A stretch of DNA of 64,000 nt, taken from NCBI GenBank assembly GCA_039111635.1, contig JBCAQO010000002.1, forward strand, positions 2,914,001 through 2,978,000. Direction: 5' to 3'. Positions 11,529-22,172 of this stretch are shown here, piece by piece; the stretch's first letter is position 1, and each line of letters opens with the position of its first letter. This stretch comes from Heterobasidion occidentale (Eukaryota; Basidiomycota; Agaricomycetes; Russulales; Bondarzewiaceae). The notes under the pieces were generated by a model. That model was not told the DNA's origin and did not search any database. It saw only the letters and a list, made by a program, of their open reading frames with translations. A program made the position numbers and the translations under genes.

Positions 11529-14500
11529 TCAGAATCCACCTATCCTTTTCTTCCCGACTTTCTTCTTTCCCGCCGTCTGCCGACCCCCAAACGGCCCTGG
11601 CACGATCTGCGTATTCGTCACAAACTCCTGGGAGCCGCCGAAGCCACTCTCCTGACTCTCCTGCATCACATTGCGCAAGGCTGGGTTCGCGCCTTGAGAA
11701 TGGGCGAAAACCCCTTGCCTCGTTAGGTTATCCGTCGCTATACGAGAGACGATAGGGGGGCCAGCGGCGATGGTGGGAACGACCATCGGGGGCCGTTGTG
11801 ATTGAGACTGCTGTCTCGGGATCGGGGGTAGTAGCACAGGAGCCGCGCGCCGGATATCACCCCCATCGAGGATCTCGGTGCCGTAGGGGTCATGATAAAC
11901 ATAGGCATCTGGGTCGGTTCCCACATCCCATTCCTTAAGAAGTAAACGGACCCCAAGTGGTGCGCGCGCTCCTTTAGACGGTTCTTCGGGTCCATCATCA
12001 AGTCTCGTATAATGGTTGGCTTGAAGAACGGGGTTGAGGTAGCCAAAATGTACTTGGGGCAAGTCCGTTGTGTCCGTGAGCGATATCGCCTCCGTCGCAC
12101 GTGACATTGTCTCAATGGCCTCGTCGAGCGGGTCGAGAGCGTGCTGCTTTGAGAACGGCTGGACTGAGAAGACGTCCGTCGAAAGCGCCAGGTCTAATGC
12201 CAGCTGCTCGCGTGATTCGGATTCTCTGCGCAGTGAGAGGCCTGGACGCTCGTCGCTCGGCGCGAGGTCATACCCTCGAAGACTATCGTCTGTCCGATGG
12301 GATATTTCTTCCATTTCCGGCACGAACCGTTGAAGAAAAGGAGTGATGTCGCGATGCCATGGAACCTGTTGTGCCAGCTTCATCAGTGGTATGCGATCTT
12401 GTACGAACGCCCGGTATCCTCTCGTCGTGCTGAGCGCACTTTGGGTGAGAAAATCGGCTCGACCAGGGTCGCTGGGTTCGTTGCCCGATCGAAATGCAAT
12501 GTCGAAGCTAAATGGGAGCAGAGGACAAAGTTGGCACTAACCGGAATGATCTTGAATAAAAACTCACGTTGTCAGCATATGCTCGATGGGCTCGTCAGAG
12601 TTCTGCCAGAAGGTCGGCATCTTATCCAGCGTTTCATAGAAAGCTTCCGCGCTGATCTCAGGGAAAATGCCTCCTCCGGCGTGCTGGCACCCGAAAAGCT
12701 CTACAGAAAACGCCATTAATACTCATGAATATTGCAAGTGGGCAGAAAGACGGTTTACTTTTGTATGCAGGACGCAGATCAATATCTTTGACGTTTCGAG
12801 AGCCCAAGGGACCAGTTTCAGTCCGCATTAGCTTGACTTTCGCATCCAACTCTTCGACCTCCTCGCTCCACTCTATTACAGCGAAGTCATCCATGGCATC
12901 TTTCGGACTAGAATCATCCGCAGAAAAGAGGAAGCCAAGTTGGTGCACACTCCCGTGACCTGATAACTGGAACATCGACATGATTTCTTGTTCGCTTCCA
13001 TCCGGTGGCTGTACAAAGGCATACCCGGCGTGTTGCTCCATATGTCCCATGGGCATTTGCAAGGAATACGGTGAAGCATAGGCATGTGTGAGACCACTAG
13101 TCTCCCGAGAAGCATCATAGACGGTCATGAGGCCATTCTGCCGGGAGGTGAGGATCGTAAGCAACGCTGAGGGGTGTGTAAAACAATTAGAAAGAAATGA
13201 AAGCTAAGTACGCCGTGGTCTACTTACCAGGTCGAAGCTCAAGGGTGCGAGCTTGAAGGGATCGATCGAACTGTCGACTGTGTTTGAAGGCCAGCACAGG
13301 CTTCCCAGGATACCTTTCATCTAGGCAAAGGATTTCGCGAGTTGTACAGATGCGCATCAAGCCGTCACGCTGAACTCGCTCAATGGATGTGATTAAATCC
13401 TTAGGAAATATTGTCGAGAACATCGAAAGATCAGCATCCCTGGCCTGGATCGTCAATCAATATGTGTATAGTGTAGAGATTTTCCACAAACTTACGCGAA
13501 AGTCAGTCTTCCTGAGTGCTGTGCTGGACGAAAAAAAGCACGTGTTCGCATCATCACCAAGCGCAAGCCTCCAAAAGAAATCATTCTCAGACGCTGGATC
13601 GTTCCCTTGCCGTATCATGTCGCTGCATGTAACTGAGTAAAGATTCGATGATTCGATGGAAAAGGACACACAGCTTGGGCACATCATCGATTCTGTACCT
13701 GCACATAGCACCAAGGTCATTCACGAGCACTGCGGTCTTGTATGGAGAGGACAGAACAACATCAGCTGCCTGTCTATCCCCCAATTCAGTCCGCTTGAAG
13801 CGAGCCAGTTCTGTGATCTGGGGCACAGGAGAATGCGATTCATTTATGACTTGCTCCAAACTATACAAGTAAGTTGACGTGAACGTTCGGACAGCCAGAA
13901 GTGGGTCTAGCAAAGAGATGAGCAGAGAACCGTGGGACTCGAGAGCAACTTACTTCGGAGATCCTCTGAGGGTGAGGAGACTATTTGGCGAATCGGCGTT
14001 TGAAACGACTCAATCGGATACGCAAAGGGCTTAAATACAACATTGCCTTCCTTTGAGAAGCGGATGGGTGATATATCTATCGTACTCTTCAGCTGTCCGT
14101 TTTTCATGGACTCAAGAGAGAGATGTTCACTCAGTTCGGATGTCGTTTCGCCCATCGGGAACGCCAGAAAGGAGGACTTCTCATGGCCAAAGGCCCAATG
14201 AGCGGATTCAATGTTGTTAGTAAGAAAAGGGTCGAAGGCTTTGAGACGGGCTGATTCTTGTGTGTCCGCGACAATTTCGTCCCTGATGAGGTCTGATGGT
14301 ATGTCTACGTCGGGATGGCATGTTCTGAGGAATTGAACCTGAAGAAAGATTAATTGTTGGTTTAGGATGGTTAAAAAGAATTTTTACGCCTTGTTCATAT
14401 AGCTGATATTTGGTTATGGGCGAATTAGGCAACGACGGCGAGCGGGTTACGGGGAATGCGTTTACGCCATTACCCCTGGGTATGAGTTTACGGCCTGACT

Positions 14501-14727
14501 CGATGTTAATTAAAATTTGGATAGAGAGCAACGAGTTTTTGGACGGTACCCTTGATATTCTTTGAGACAGAGGTCCATACCAAACGGCCATTGTTTTGCT
14601 GAAGAGTAGCAGCAGTCACCGCGCCTGCTTCGAAGTGCAGTGGGAGGCCTTCCGTGTTCTTTTTTTGTTTGCCCCTTCTCTTTTGATTCGTGGAGCGTGC
14701 TTGAGTGTTCGTAGGCCAAGAATCCAT
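11529..14727 (-). CDS. Rrn6-like RNA polymerase I transcription initiation factor
   Basis: A candidate subunit of the Pol I core factor, acting at rDNA promoters in the nucleolus. The start ATG is 14727 ([11 protein letters not shown]). After introns with acceptors gagtcag and cttcag, the frame continues through [11 protein letters not shown], a Trp-rich [13 protein letters not shown] block and a beta-propeller-like middle ([21 protein letters not shown]). A Ser/Gln-rich helical C-terminal part ends in a very basic tail ([13 protein letters not shown]). A Trp/beta-rich N-terminal half followed by a helical half and a Lys-rich terminal tail with final Gly-Phe is what I know of Rrn6-family proteins. 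I could not align it, so a different nuclear WD-like protein is possible. Several introns are present in 12384-14500. Only 146 bp separate it from the divergent uL3m gene. Confidence 0.6.
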
Positions 14728-14873
14728 TCCATTTGACAGTACTGGGCAAGAGGGATTTACAGATAACCGCGTCGCCTCAGCGCTCCTGGAAGGTGTTGAA
14801 GAAGCAGTTGGAGGTCCGCCACAGGTACCGACTTCCTTTCCTGTTGTCCGCTCCCGTTCGCTCTTCAAACGCC
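14728..14873. promoter_or_regulatory. short divergent promoter
   Basis: These 146 bp lie between two start codons that point away from each other, the Rrn6-like gene leftward and uL3m rightward. The stretch must hold both core promoters. No TATA box is evident. Confidence 0.45.
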
Positions 14874-16021
14874 ATGCTCAGGCTTTGGGCTGTCGCTCAG
14901 CGGCCAACATTCTCTTCATGCAGACATCTACACTCTTCTGTCACTAATAACGCGACTGCGGTCGCCAACAACACGGCCGTTGCTGCAAAATGGACACCGA
15001 ACTCCCTTCGAACCGGTGTCATCGCGCGCAAACGTGGAATGACCGCCATGTGGGATGAGCAGGGTGCCCGCTTCCCAGTCACCGTACTCCAGGTACGGCG
15101 TTCATACATTTATGTTCAGATGAGAGCTCATCGTGCTGCAGCTGGAAGACTGCCAAGTGACGGCGAACATCACGACTGTGCGGAAAGACGAATCGGAATA
15201 CCACGCTGTTCAAATCGCGGCTTCGGACAGGCCTGCTAAGACTACAACAAAACAGATGTTGGGCCATTTTAATAAAGCTGGTGTTCCTCCGAAGAGGATT
15301 GTGAAGGAGTTTCCGGTCACTCCGGATGCTCATATCCCAGTCGGTATGTCTAGCTAGATTTCGTGTAGGCGTTTGTTTATTCGTTCATGAAAAGGGACCA
15401 CCCTATCCGCCGTACACTTCGTACCCGGCCAGTTTGTGGATGTCATCGCAAATTCGTAGGCCTTTCTGGGAGCAGATATGGCGCCCAGCTCATTGATCAT
15501 ATTCTACAGAATCGGGAAGGGATTCCAGGGAACGATGAAGCGCTGGAACTTCAAGGGTCTACGTGCTAGTCATGGTGTCTCCGCATCACATCGCTCTGCA
15601 GGTTCAACTGGTGCTCACCAGGTGAGCATTCCCATCCTGTAAGGAATGAGTTTTCCATCTCATCTCGACACAGGACCCTGGTAGAGTGTGGCCAGGTAAA
15701 AAGATGGCAGGTCGCATGGGCGGCACAAGGACCACGACGCAAAATTTGGCTGTTATCCGTGTCGACACCGCTCTTGACCTGATCTTCGTTCGAGGTTGTG
15801 TCCCTGGTATCGACGATGCTCATGTGATGGTCCGCGACGCCAAGAAGAAGATGGTCAGCCTCTCCAGCGCCAACCAAGCGAAAGGCCTATATGAAAAGGT
15901 GTTGCCAAAGGGGATTGACAATCTGCCTTTCCCTGCTGGAACAAAGGAGATGGCACAGAGTTTGCCGCAGGTCATTGTCGCGCCTACTCATCGCCGAAGT
16001 CCTTTCATTCCCAGGGAATAG
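14874..16021 (+). CDS. mitochondrial large-subunit ribosomal protein uL3m
   Basis: The mitoribosomal L3 (yeast Mrpl9) sits near the peptidyl-transferase centre. The N-terminus ([16 protein letters not shown]) is basic and hydroxylated, as in a mitochondrial presequence. The mature part has L3 hallmarks: [41 protein letters not shown], the conserved [14 protein letters not shown] loop, and [11 protein letters not shown]. Introns follow VLQ, the VG of HIPVG, IANS and GAHQ; all are GT-AG. The stop is tag at 16019-16021. The length, about 310 residues, is normal for uL3m. I know of no feature suggesting inactivation. Confidence 0.95.
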
Positions 16022-16478
16022 ATTTGTGCTTTAATCCTTTAGTGTTATGCTGTGAAGTATCTTCAAGCTAAAATGCTTGAACAACTCTTTCTCGTTCTAT
16101 ATCTCGCCACGATCTCCTAAAATGAGAGCCACCTCCACAAAGGTCGATCTCTTATCTCCCTTCAAAGGTACGTAGCAAGATAAACCGTGTCAGCGAACAA
16201 CAAACAACCTGTCAGCTCGATAGTAAGCGTATCTTATTTTTAATTTGACGCAAGTTTCTGACTACTGGATCACATTGTAGCTGTTCTTGCAGTAGTGTAT
16301 GTGGCAGTGAGTAAGGCAGGATTGCTATTGTCTTTCGAGAGCTTCGGGGGGGGGCTTTCGAGCACCGTCGCGGCGCATGAAGTTTTGCAGAGCGCTCGTG
16401 TATATAACTGAGCTTTTTTCATCTGTCCAGAGCCTGGTTCAACTTTCACTTTCCCCGTTCAAGCCACTGTCTATCTCG
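16022..16478. other. intergenic: promoter of the secreted-protein gene
   Basis: The stretch includes the uL3m 3' UTR and the promoter of the next gene. It contains a run of nine G residues near 16346 and a TATA element at 16401. No gene is supported. Confidence 0.4.
16401..16407 (+). promoter_or_regulatory. TATA box
   Basis: The sequence tatataa lies 72 bp before ATG 16479. This is a clear core-promoter candidate and fits a regulated, strongly expressed secreted product. Confidence 0.45.
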
Positions 16479-17332
16479 ATGTTTCCCTCTAAAGAACTGT
16501 ATTTCCTAACCGTTGCAGCGATCGCGAGTGCCATGCTAATCAACGTTTTCCACTCTTCGTGCGTTTTCGTCTTTATTATTTCTTTCGCATTGCGTTCTGA
16601 CCATTATGACAATGTCGTGCAGCGGGATGTCCACTGTCACCCTACCCGACCTCTTCAACAGTCCTAAGTCGTACACTGAGGCTTCAAAGGCAACAAATGC
16701 CACTATACATGCCATCAGGTCGGGTACTCTTGGTCCGGTCCACATACCTGATGCAAACTCAACGGCAACCACCAACAGATCTCGCACCGTCGCGCGCCAC
16801 CTCTTGTCGAAAACTTCCTCCATGCGCCTGCCTAGTTACCGTTATATGCGCAGGCGCAAGTCCAAACCCATCGCTCAGGCAGACCTTCCCGATGTGGCCC
16901 AGAAATGGAAGGATCTCTGCGTATGTCTTTGATACCTCGTTGTGTGCATACAATTTACTCTCGTCCTTCAGCTCGTAAGCGGTGGCAACATTCTGACGAA
17001 CGATCCATGCGTGAAGTTGGCCGGTGAACGTAGTATCAATGCCTTGCTCGCCGGCGATCCATGCGCGCAACAGGTGAGTCTCCTGCATTGCTGAGTTGTT
17101 CGTGTGCTAATCACGATGTTTACAGGACAATGCCGACGCTATGATTGATTTTGCGAATTCTGCAGGCATCACGAACCGCGACAGGCTCATCACAAACGCC
17201 GTAGCTTTCTACGAACACCCGTGGAATGCACTCAATATCCCCTTCGCTCTAGTCTGTCAGAAGGCGCCCAAGAATTCCGAGCTGAACGTCAATTCCCAGC
17301 CCAATAGCGTCGTCCGTGCTATAGTTGTTTGA
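16479..17332 (+). CDS. small secreted protein of unknown function
   Basis: The first 22 residues (MFPSKELYFLTVAAIASAML) form a typical signal peptide: one basic residue, a hydrophobic core and small residues before the likely cleavage site. The mature chain is about 200 residues with few cysteines (KDPC-type pairs in TNDPC and GDPCAQQ). It has a basic RRRKSKP stretch and an Asn/Ala-rich C-terminal part (ANSAGITNRDRLITNAVAFY). Introns lie at about 16560-16620, 16921-16972 and 17072-17126, with good GT-AG ends. The stop is tga at 17330-17332. I do not recognise a domain. Such single-copy secreted proteins are common in wood- and litter-decay basidiomycetes. Confidence 0.75.
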
Positions 17333-17607
17333 TGACTCTTTTCATCGTGGCTTTCGCAGAGGTAGGCCTTTCCGTTGTGATGCACGTATGTTTTGTCTGA
17401 CTTTACTGAATTAACAGGTGATTCTCAGTATCTTGGAAGTAAGACACCGGATGTCTCCACCTCCTGCAATTGAGCGCTGAGCACATACTAGTAGCTCTGT
17501 TAATAGTCTCTCCTTTAGCTTATTGTCTCAACGAGAATATTTATATATTGGTTTGCTGGTCAAAGATGTCTACGCATCTCAGGAACGTTGGGGCCTTTTT
17601 TCTCACC

Positions 17608-17689
17608 GCCGGGATAGCTCAGCTGGGAGAGCAACAGACTGAAGTGATTCGTCTTCTGGAGGTCCCGTGTTCAATCCACGGTCCTGGCA
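17608..17689 (+). tRNA. tRNA-Phe (GAA) with a 9-nt intron
   Basis: The cloverleaf folds by eye. The acceptor stem is gccggga/tcctggc with discriminator a, the D stem is gctc/gagc, and the T arm is ccgtg-ttcaatc-cacgg. The anticodon loop starts ctgaag, placing GAA at positions 34-36. The length is 82 nt, nine more than a 73-nt tRNA. The extra tgattcgtc sits just 3' of position 37, the canonical place for nuclear tRNA introns. Four anticodon-stem pairs form, and the outermost pair (27-43) is an A-G mismatch. Internal A-box (tagctcagctgg) and B-box (gttcaatcc) promoters are present, and a tttctttt run follows as Pol III terminator. Confidence 0.9.
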
Positions 17690-17832
17690 TTTCTTTTGGT
17701 GTTTGTTTTGCCTTGAGTATGCGCGAAATAAATCTTCATTGTTCGCATAGTGTGCAAAAAGTTAATGGCGCACAAATTCAAGAAGCCAAAGCACATCATG
17801 CGATTGAATCAAAGCAGCTAACAACTCTATCC

Positions 17833-19158
17833 CTATGCTATAGTATATTTACCATAGTTTTTCTCCGGGTCGAACACCTATATAGGAAGGACAAGTAGAT
17901 ATTGAACAATCGGGCTCCCTGGAAATAGTACAAAGACTTACCTCCCATCGAGAAGCCGGAAATATGTGTTTATTTCGTTGATACCAGCTCCTTTCAACGA
18001 CCTTGCCTGCGTGAGACTCGTCCTTCTCTTTCGTCGCATCTGCGAGTAGTCGGACGTCGTCGTGCACGTCGAAGTTGAACAGAGGGCCAGATTTCCCTCG
18101 TGCCTTGTTGATAATGAAGTCGTAAAATGTGTGGTGCTAGAAGGTCAAGTTGTCACTAGTGCTCTCGAGTGTGGCAAGTCCGGACTCACCTGGGGGATGA
18201 TCAAGTCCTCCTGGATTGCCGTGACCCATATAAATGAAATGCTCCTTTGGTGTCGAAGAGGATATACGCACCTTGATGTACATCAAATTGTCCACACTAA
18301 CAGAGCGCAGCTCGGGAAACTGCTGTCTGCATTTCTCCAAGAAAGTTCCAATATCATCTCCCTTCTTGCACTGGCAGGACATGTAAGCGAAGTGCATGTG
18401 AGAAACTGGATTGTCAACCTCGCGCGAAATGCAGAAGCTTCGAACATAAAGCTCACTATGACGCTCTTCCTGTGTCCGCTTCCATCCCAGTAGGAATATG
18501 TGACCTCTATTTCTTCTTGCTTCATCTCCTCTTGCCTTCTTATCCACTCCTGCCTCAGTTCTTCCCTTTCACGTCGTTCGGCCTCTTCACGTTCTCTGTC
18601 AGGTAAGAAGGAGGTGTCCACGTTGGGATTTTTGCGGAATTTAGCTCGCTTCGCAGGTTTCTCCCCGTTAGGCTCTAGGTTTGGATTGGACGATCCAGAA
18701 CCCTCCTCCTCACCACCCTCGTCGTCGAGAGCAAAGGATAGAGTAGCCTTCGCGGCCTTCTTGCGTTTCTTCACCTTCTTCTGGTCTTCCCTAAACAGAT
18801 TCTCCACGTCCAGTAAGTCATCCGCGCCAAACAACGCGGTACACTCAAGATGGCAGAGGCGAACGGACGTCGATATAACTTACTTGAGCTCATCAGTCCT
18901 CGCAGCTTCACGAGCCTTTGCCTCCTCGAGTTCCTTTCTCCTCTGCTGGAAGTCCTCCAGCCGTACAAGACCAACTGTGCTCTTCTTCAGGGAATCTTCC
19001 ATGGAGTCATTCTGCCCGATGAACCGAGCGTTGGAGGGCCGAGCCTTTTCTGTCTCGTTGATGAGCTGCTGCTTTTGTCGCTCATACTCCTCGCGGGCTT
19101 GGTTCCGCTGTTTTGCGAGAGCATCCTCGCGACGGCCTTCAGCTTTGTTCGTAGACAT
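17833..19158 (-). CDS. XAP5/FAM50-family nuclear protein
   Basis: A conserved eukaryotic nuclear protein linked to spliceosome and chromatin function (human FAM50A, plant XCT). The start is ATG 19158. The N-terminus is Arg/Glu/Lys-rich coiled coil ([20 protein letters not shown]), then a [19 protein letters not shown] block and a basic [13 protein letters not shown] segment. The strongly conserved C-terminal domain follows: [52 protein letters not shown] and [20 protein letters not shown]. Splicing the last intron yields a tail ending in TIA and a tag stop at 17835-17833. An intron of about 90 nt follows TDELK. Only 105 bp separate the start from the divergent uS13m gene. Confidence 0.93.
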
Positions 19159-19263
19159 GCAAGCGAGAGAAGAGATTGAGAACGGGAAGTGATGCAGTGA
19201 CGGAGTCCTGTAAAGTCAACTCAAGACGATCGGAGTTTGAACACCCACTTTCCCTCGTTACCC
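19159..19263. promoter_or_regulatory. very short divergent promoter
   Basis: Start codons of XAP5 (leftward) and uS13m (rightward) are only 105 bp apart, so both transcripts must initiate within this stretch or have very short leaders. No TATA box is visible. Confidence 0.45.
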
Positions 19264-19852
19264 ATGGTGCACATCCTCGGGGTGCAATTGCCTGACCACC
19301 AGTTGGCCCGAGTATGCTCTCTTTCAATCTCTTGTTGACGAGAATTGACCCGAATTTAATCTTCAGTACGCCTTGACGCATTTCTACGGCGTAGGTCACA
19401 AAACTGCCCACCGCCTGTGCGCCCGCCTACAAATCCACGACACTTGTAAAGTCAAGCAACTCAGCGCACACCAAGTCACTTCCCTCACTGCTTTCCTCTC
19501 TTCTCCTGCGACTGCACCATCAATACCTCGCGCTCCCCTCGCTACTGTTGGCTTCATGCCACCACCGGCATCTACACCTTTCGCGAAGCTCCCTGGCGCT
19601 GCTACTATGCTCGCACTGAACGTGCCTTCCGGCTCAGTGAAGTACAGCCCAAGAGGAGGAGGAGACCAGCTCAGGAATGTCAAGATCGAATCGGACCTGA
19701 AGAGGGAGATGCGGGAGAACATCGCGCATCAGCGTATGATTGGCAGTTACGTGGGGAAGAGGCATGCCATGGGTCTTACGGTCAGAGGACAGAACACCCA
19801 GAACAACGCGGCCACGGCGAGGAAGCTCAACAGGGTCGAGAGGCATCGCTAG
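19264..19852 (+). CDS. mitochondrial small-subunit ribosomal protein uS13m
   Basis: Mitoribosomal S13 (yeast Sws2), located in the small-subunit head. Exon 1 (19264-19311) encodes MVHILGVQLPDHQLAR. A 55-nt intron (19312-19366) is followed by YALTHFYGVGHKTAHRLCARL, the helix-hairpin-helix typical of S13. The C-terminal half has QRMIGSYVGKRHAMGL and the RNA-binding RGQNTQNNAATARKLN tail. A Pro/Ala-rich insertion of about 60 residues between the two conserved parts makes it longer than bacterial S13. The stop is tag at 19850-19852. Confidence 0.92.
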
Positions 19853-19982
19853 TGGTACAGATCGCGTCCATGTACGTTCTAAATCTACCGTCGCCAACTC
19901 TTAGGAGCCCCCATACAATTGCGAGGACTATGCGGGTATAGACCGTGCCAAAACACCATAATATTACAACATGTTAATCCAT

Positions 19983-20807
19983 CTAATCTTCACCAACAGG
20001 GACCTCCTCCTCCAGATATTTCACGAGCCTCACACGAATTTCTGTGCTTTCATCTCCTTTCAGCACGTCTGATACAAACTCTGCCTGCACCTGCATTTGA
20101 ATCTGGAAGTTGCGCCGATGTTACTTGTCTATCAAGTATATATGAAGCATATGAGCATACCATCTCTAAAGACCCTCTCAGGACTCCACATAGAACATTG
20201 CTGAACCATAGTCCGCCTTCCAGAGCCTCTTCTGGCAGCTCCACGAACTCTGCTAAAGGATTCTCGTCGAAGGTCAAAGTAAACGATGGATTCGAAGCTG
20301 TTGATTGTGCCGACGGCACGCTGGACCGGTTGGGGGATGTCGGTGGTGGTGGTGCAGAATGTGTCACGGTCGGGGTAATATTCAGGAACGATTTGAACCC
20401 AACCTAATTCCAAAGGACAGCGTATACCATTTCAGAAAGCAAGGTCGAGGGGCTGAAGGTGACAGACAGACCTTCGCGACAACTTCTCCAGTCTCCCTGA
20501 AATCTGCGCATCGTCCAATATTGCTCCTCGCCAAGAAGTCCTCGATCAACCTCGTCCCAATGTTATATCCCATCTTTTCAAGCTGCTTGTTGACCTCCCC
20601 GTAGTCCTCGTAGTCTTGGATCAGCTGAACAACGAGAGCGCCGTATGTCATGGCGAAAAGCTCTGCATTCTGTTCTATAGTCAGGTACAGGGTAAGGAGG
20701 AAGGCGAGCAATTGAACAGAGTGGGCAATAATACGCACGATCTTTTCTGTGCGCCCTTTCCAGAGGTCCTCGCCGATGGCTTTGTACTGTTTGCTGGTGG
20801 TCGCCAT
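19983..20807 (-). CDS. BET3: TRAPP complex core subunit Bet3 (TRAPPC3)
   Basis: A core subunit of the TRAPP tethering and Ypt1-activating complexes acting in ER-Golgi and Golgi traffic. The start [19 protein letters not shown] is at 20807. After the first intron (acceptor tagaacag) come [20 protein letters not shown] and [19 protein letters not shown], which includes the cysteine known to be palmitoylated in this family. Next are [17 protein letters not shown] and [16 protein letters not shown]. The last exon encodes [16 protein letters not shown], ending VPVGED, with a tag stop at 19985-19983. A region of about 25 Pro/Ser/Thr-rich residues ([14 protein letters not shown]) is inserted before the FDENPLAEF motif, longer than in yeast. 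It converges on the uS13m gene. Confidence 0.95.
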
Positions 20808-20983
20808 CGCTGTGGGGGAATGCTGAGGTCGTGTATCTGAGTGTGACAAGCGTCTGGGGAGGAGTCATAGAATGTCACACTAGCTAGGACCTGGCCCTTT
20901 CCAGTTCTCATTTTGCTGCGAAGGTCACCTCTCGATATACACAACACTACACCTCATCGCTCGTTGGTCCGAATTGTTAAAAA

Positions 20984-22118
20984 ATGTCTAGGCCCGAACT
21001 GCAAGCACCGCCAGAGATTGTGCGCTTCATATTCATCGTGGATCTTCATATACTCATGCAATGCATGTCCGGGTTATAGTATTATGGTGACACAGAGGCC
21101 AAAAAGTACACCAATAAGTGCGCCTGAGCATCCACGATATCCATGTATAATGTGTTCAGTGTGACCCTCCAGTACCCGTGTCCAACAAATTCAAGCTGAC
21201 ATGACATATCGTGCACTTGAACTGCTCAATCTTCCGCCGGATGAACCAGCTTTCCTCCTGGATATTGGCTGTGGGTCCGGCCTTTCAGGAGAGATCCTAG
21301 ACGAGGAAGGATACATCTGGACTGGAGTTGATATCGCTCCAAGCATGCTAGGTAAGAAACCTACGATATTTGTGCGAGGCATCGATGTGATTTTGTCCTC
21401 GAAGAAATCGCGCTTGAGCGAGAAGTCGAAGGGGACCTGTTTCTACAAGACATCGGGCAGGGCTTTGGATTTCGCCCAGGTAGCTTTGACGGTGCCATCA
21501 GGTATGCAGCCTTCTGTGCTTTCAGTTTGACCTAGGTTAAAGAGAATATAGTATATCAGTCATACAATGGCTCTTGAACGCGGAGACATCACATCCAACA
21601 TCATCTCCCCCGCATCGATTAACGCGCTTCTTCACGACCCTACACTCCGCCCTACGCAATCCTTCCCGTGCCGTGCTTCAATTCTACCCTACCTCTGATG
21701 ATCAAGTGCAATTGATCACTTCCATCGCTCAAAAAGCCGGTTTCGGTGGAGGTATCGTGGTTGATTATCCTAACTCAAAGAAAGCCAGGAAGGTGTTTCT
21801 ATGTTTGTTTGTCGGAGGGGGAGGGGCTACACAGGTACCGAAGGGTCTTGATGGAGGAGACGGTGTAGGCGAGGAAGATGATACAAAAGCCAAGTTCGAA
21901 AAAAGACGGCAGAGGGAGATGAAAAGGGCGAAGAGCGGGAAGACGAAAAAAGTGATAGGCAAAGAATGGATATTAAAGAAAAAAGAGGTGTGTTCGACCT
22001 TCAGTATCCCACCTTCAAACAAATACCTATGCCATCGCAGTTGTACCGGAGGCGCGGCAAAGAGGACGTGCCTCGCGATTCAAAATACACAGGTCGGAAG
22101 CGGAAGACAACATTCTGA
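20984..22118 (+). CDS. BUD23: 18S rRNA (guanine-N7)-methyltransferase Bud23
   Basis: This SAM-dependent enzyme methylates a guanine of 18S rRNA during 40S maturation, together with Trm112. The start is ATG 20984 (MSRPELQAPPE). Two introns split the N-terminus before YYGDTEAKKYT and TRVQQIQADM. Then come the class-I methyltransferase motifs: LLDIGCGSGLSGEIL (motif I), GVDIAPSML, a GFRPGSFDGAIS motif and SVIQWLL. The C-terminal domain (FYPTSDDQVQLITSIAQKAGF) is followed by a basic tail. A Gly-rich insertion lies near 21820. The last exon gives LYRRRGKEDVPRDSKYTG and ends RKRKTTF with a tga at 22116-22118. The gene diverges from BET3 (176 bp) and converges on the BCS1-like gene, whose stop is 54 bp away. 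Confidence 0.95.
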
Positions 22119-22172
22119 CACCGATCCATGCCATTCCGGATGTTTTCACTATTGTCGAAAACGATTATATCC

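Noticed and set aside
11222..11755. Rightward open frame of 177 codons, rich in Ser/Pro/Thr
   Set aside because: Its last third lies antisense to the Rrn6-like C-terminus. It has no recognisable domain or intron pattern, and composition explains the openness.
16343..16353. Run of nine G residues
   Set aside because: A simple homopolymer in an intergenic region. No evidence of function, and its length may be miscounted.
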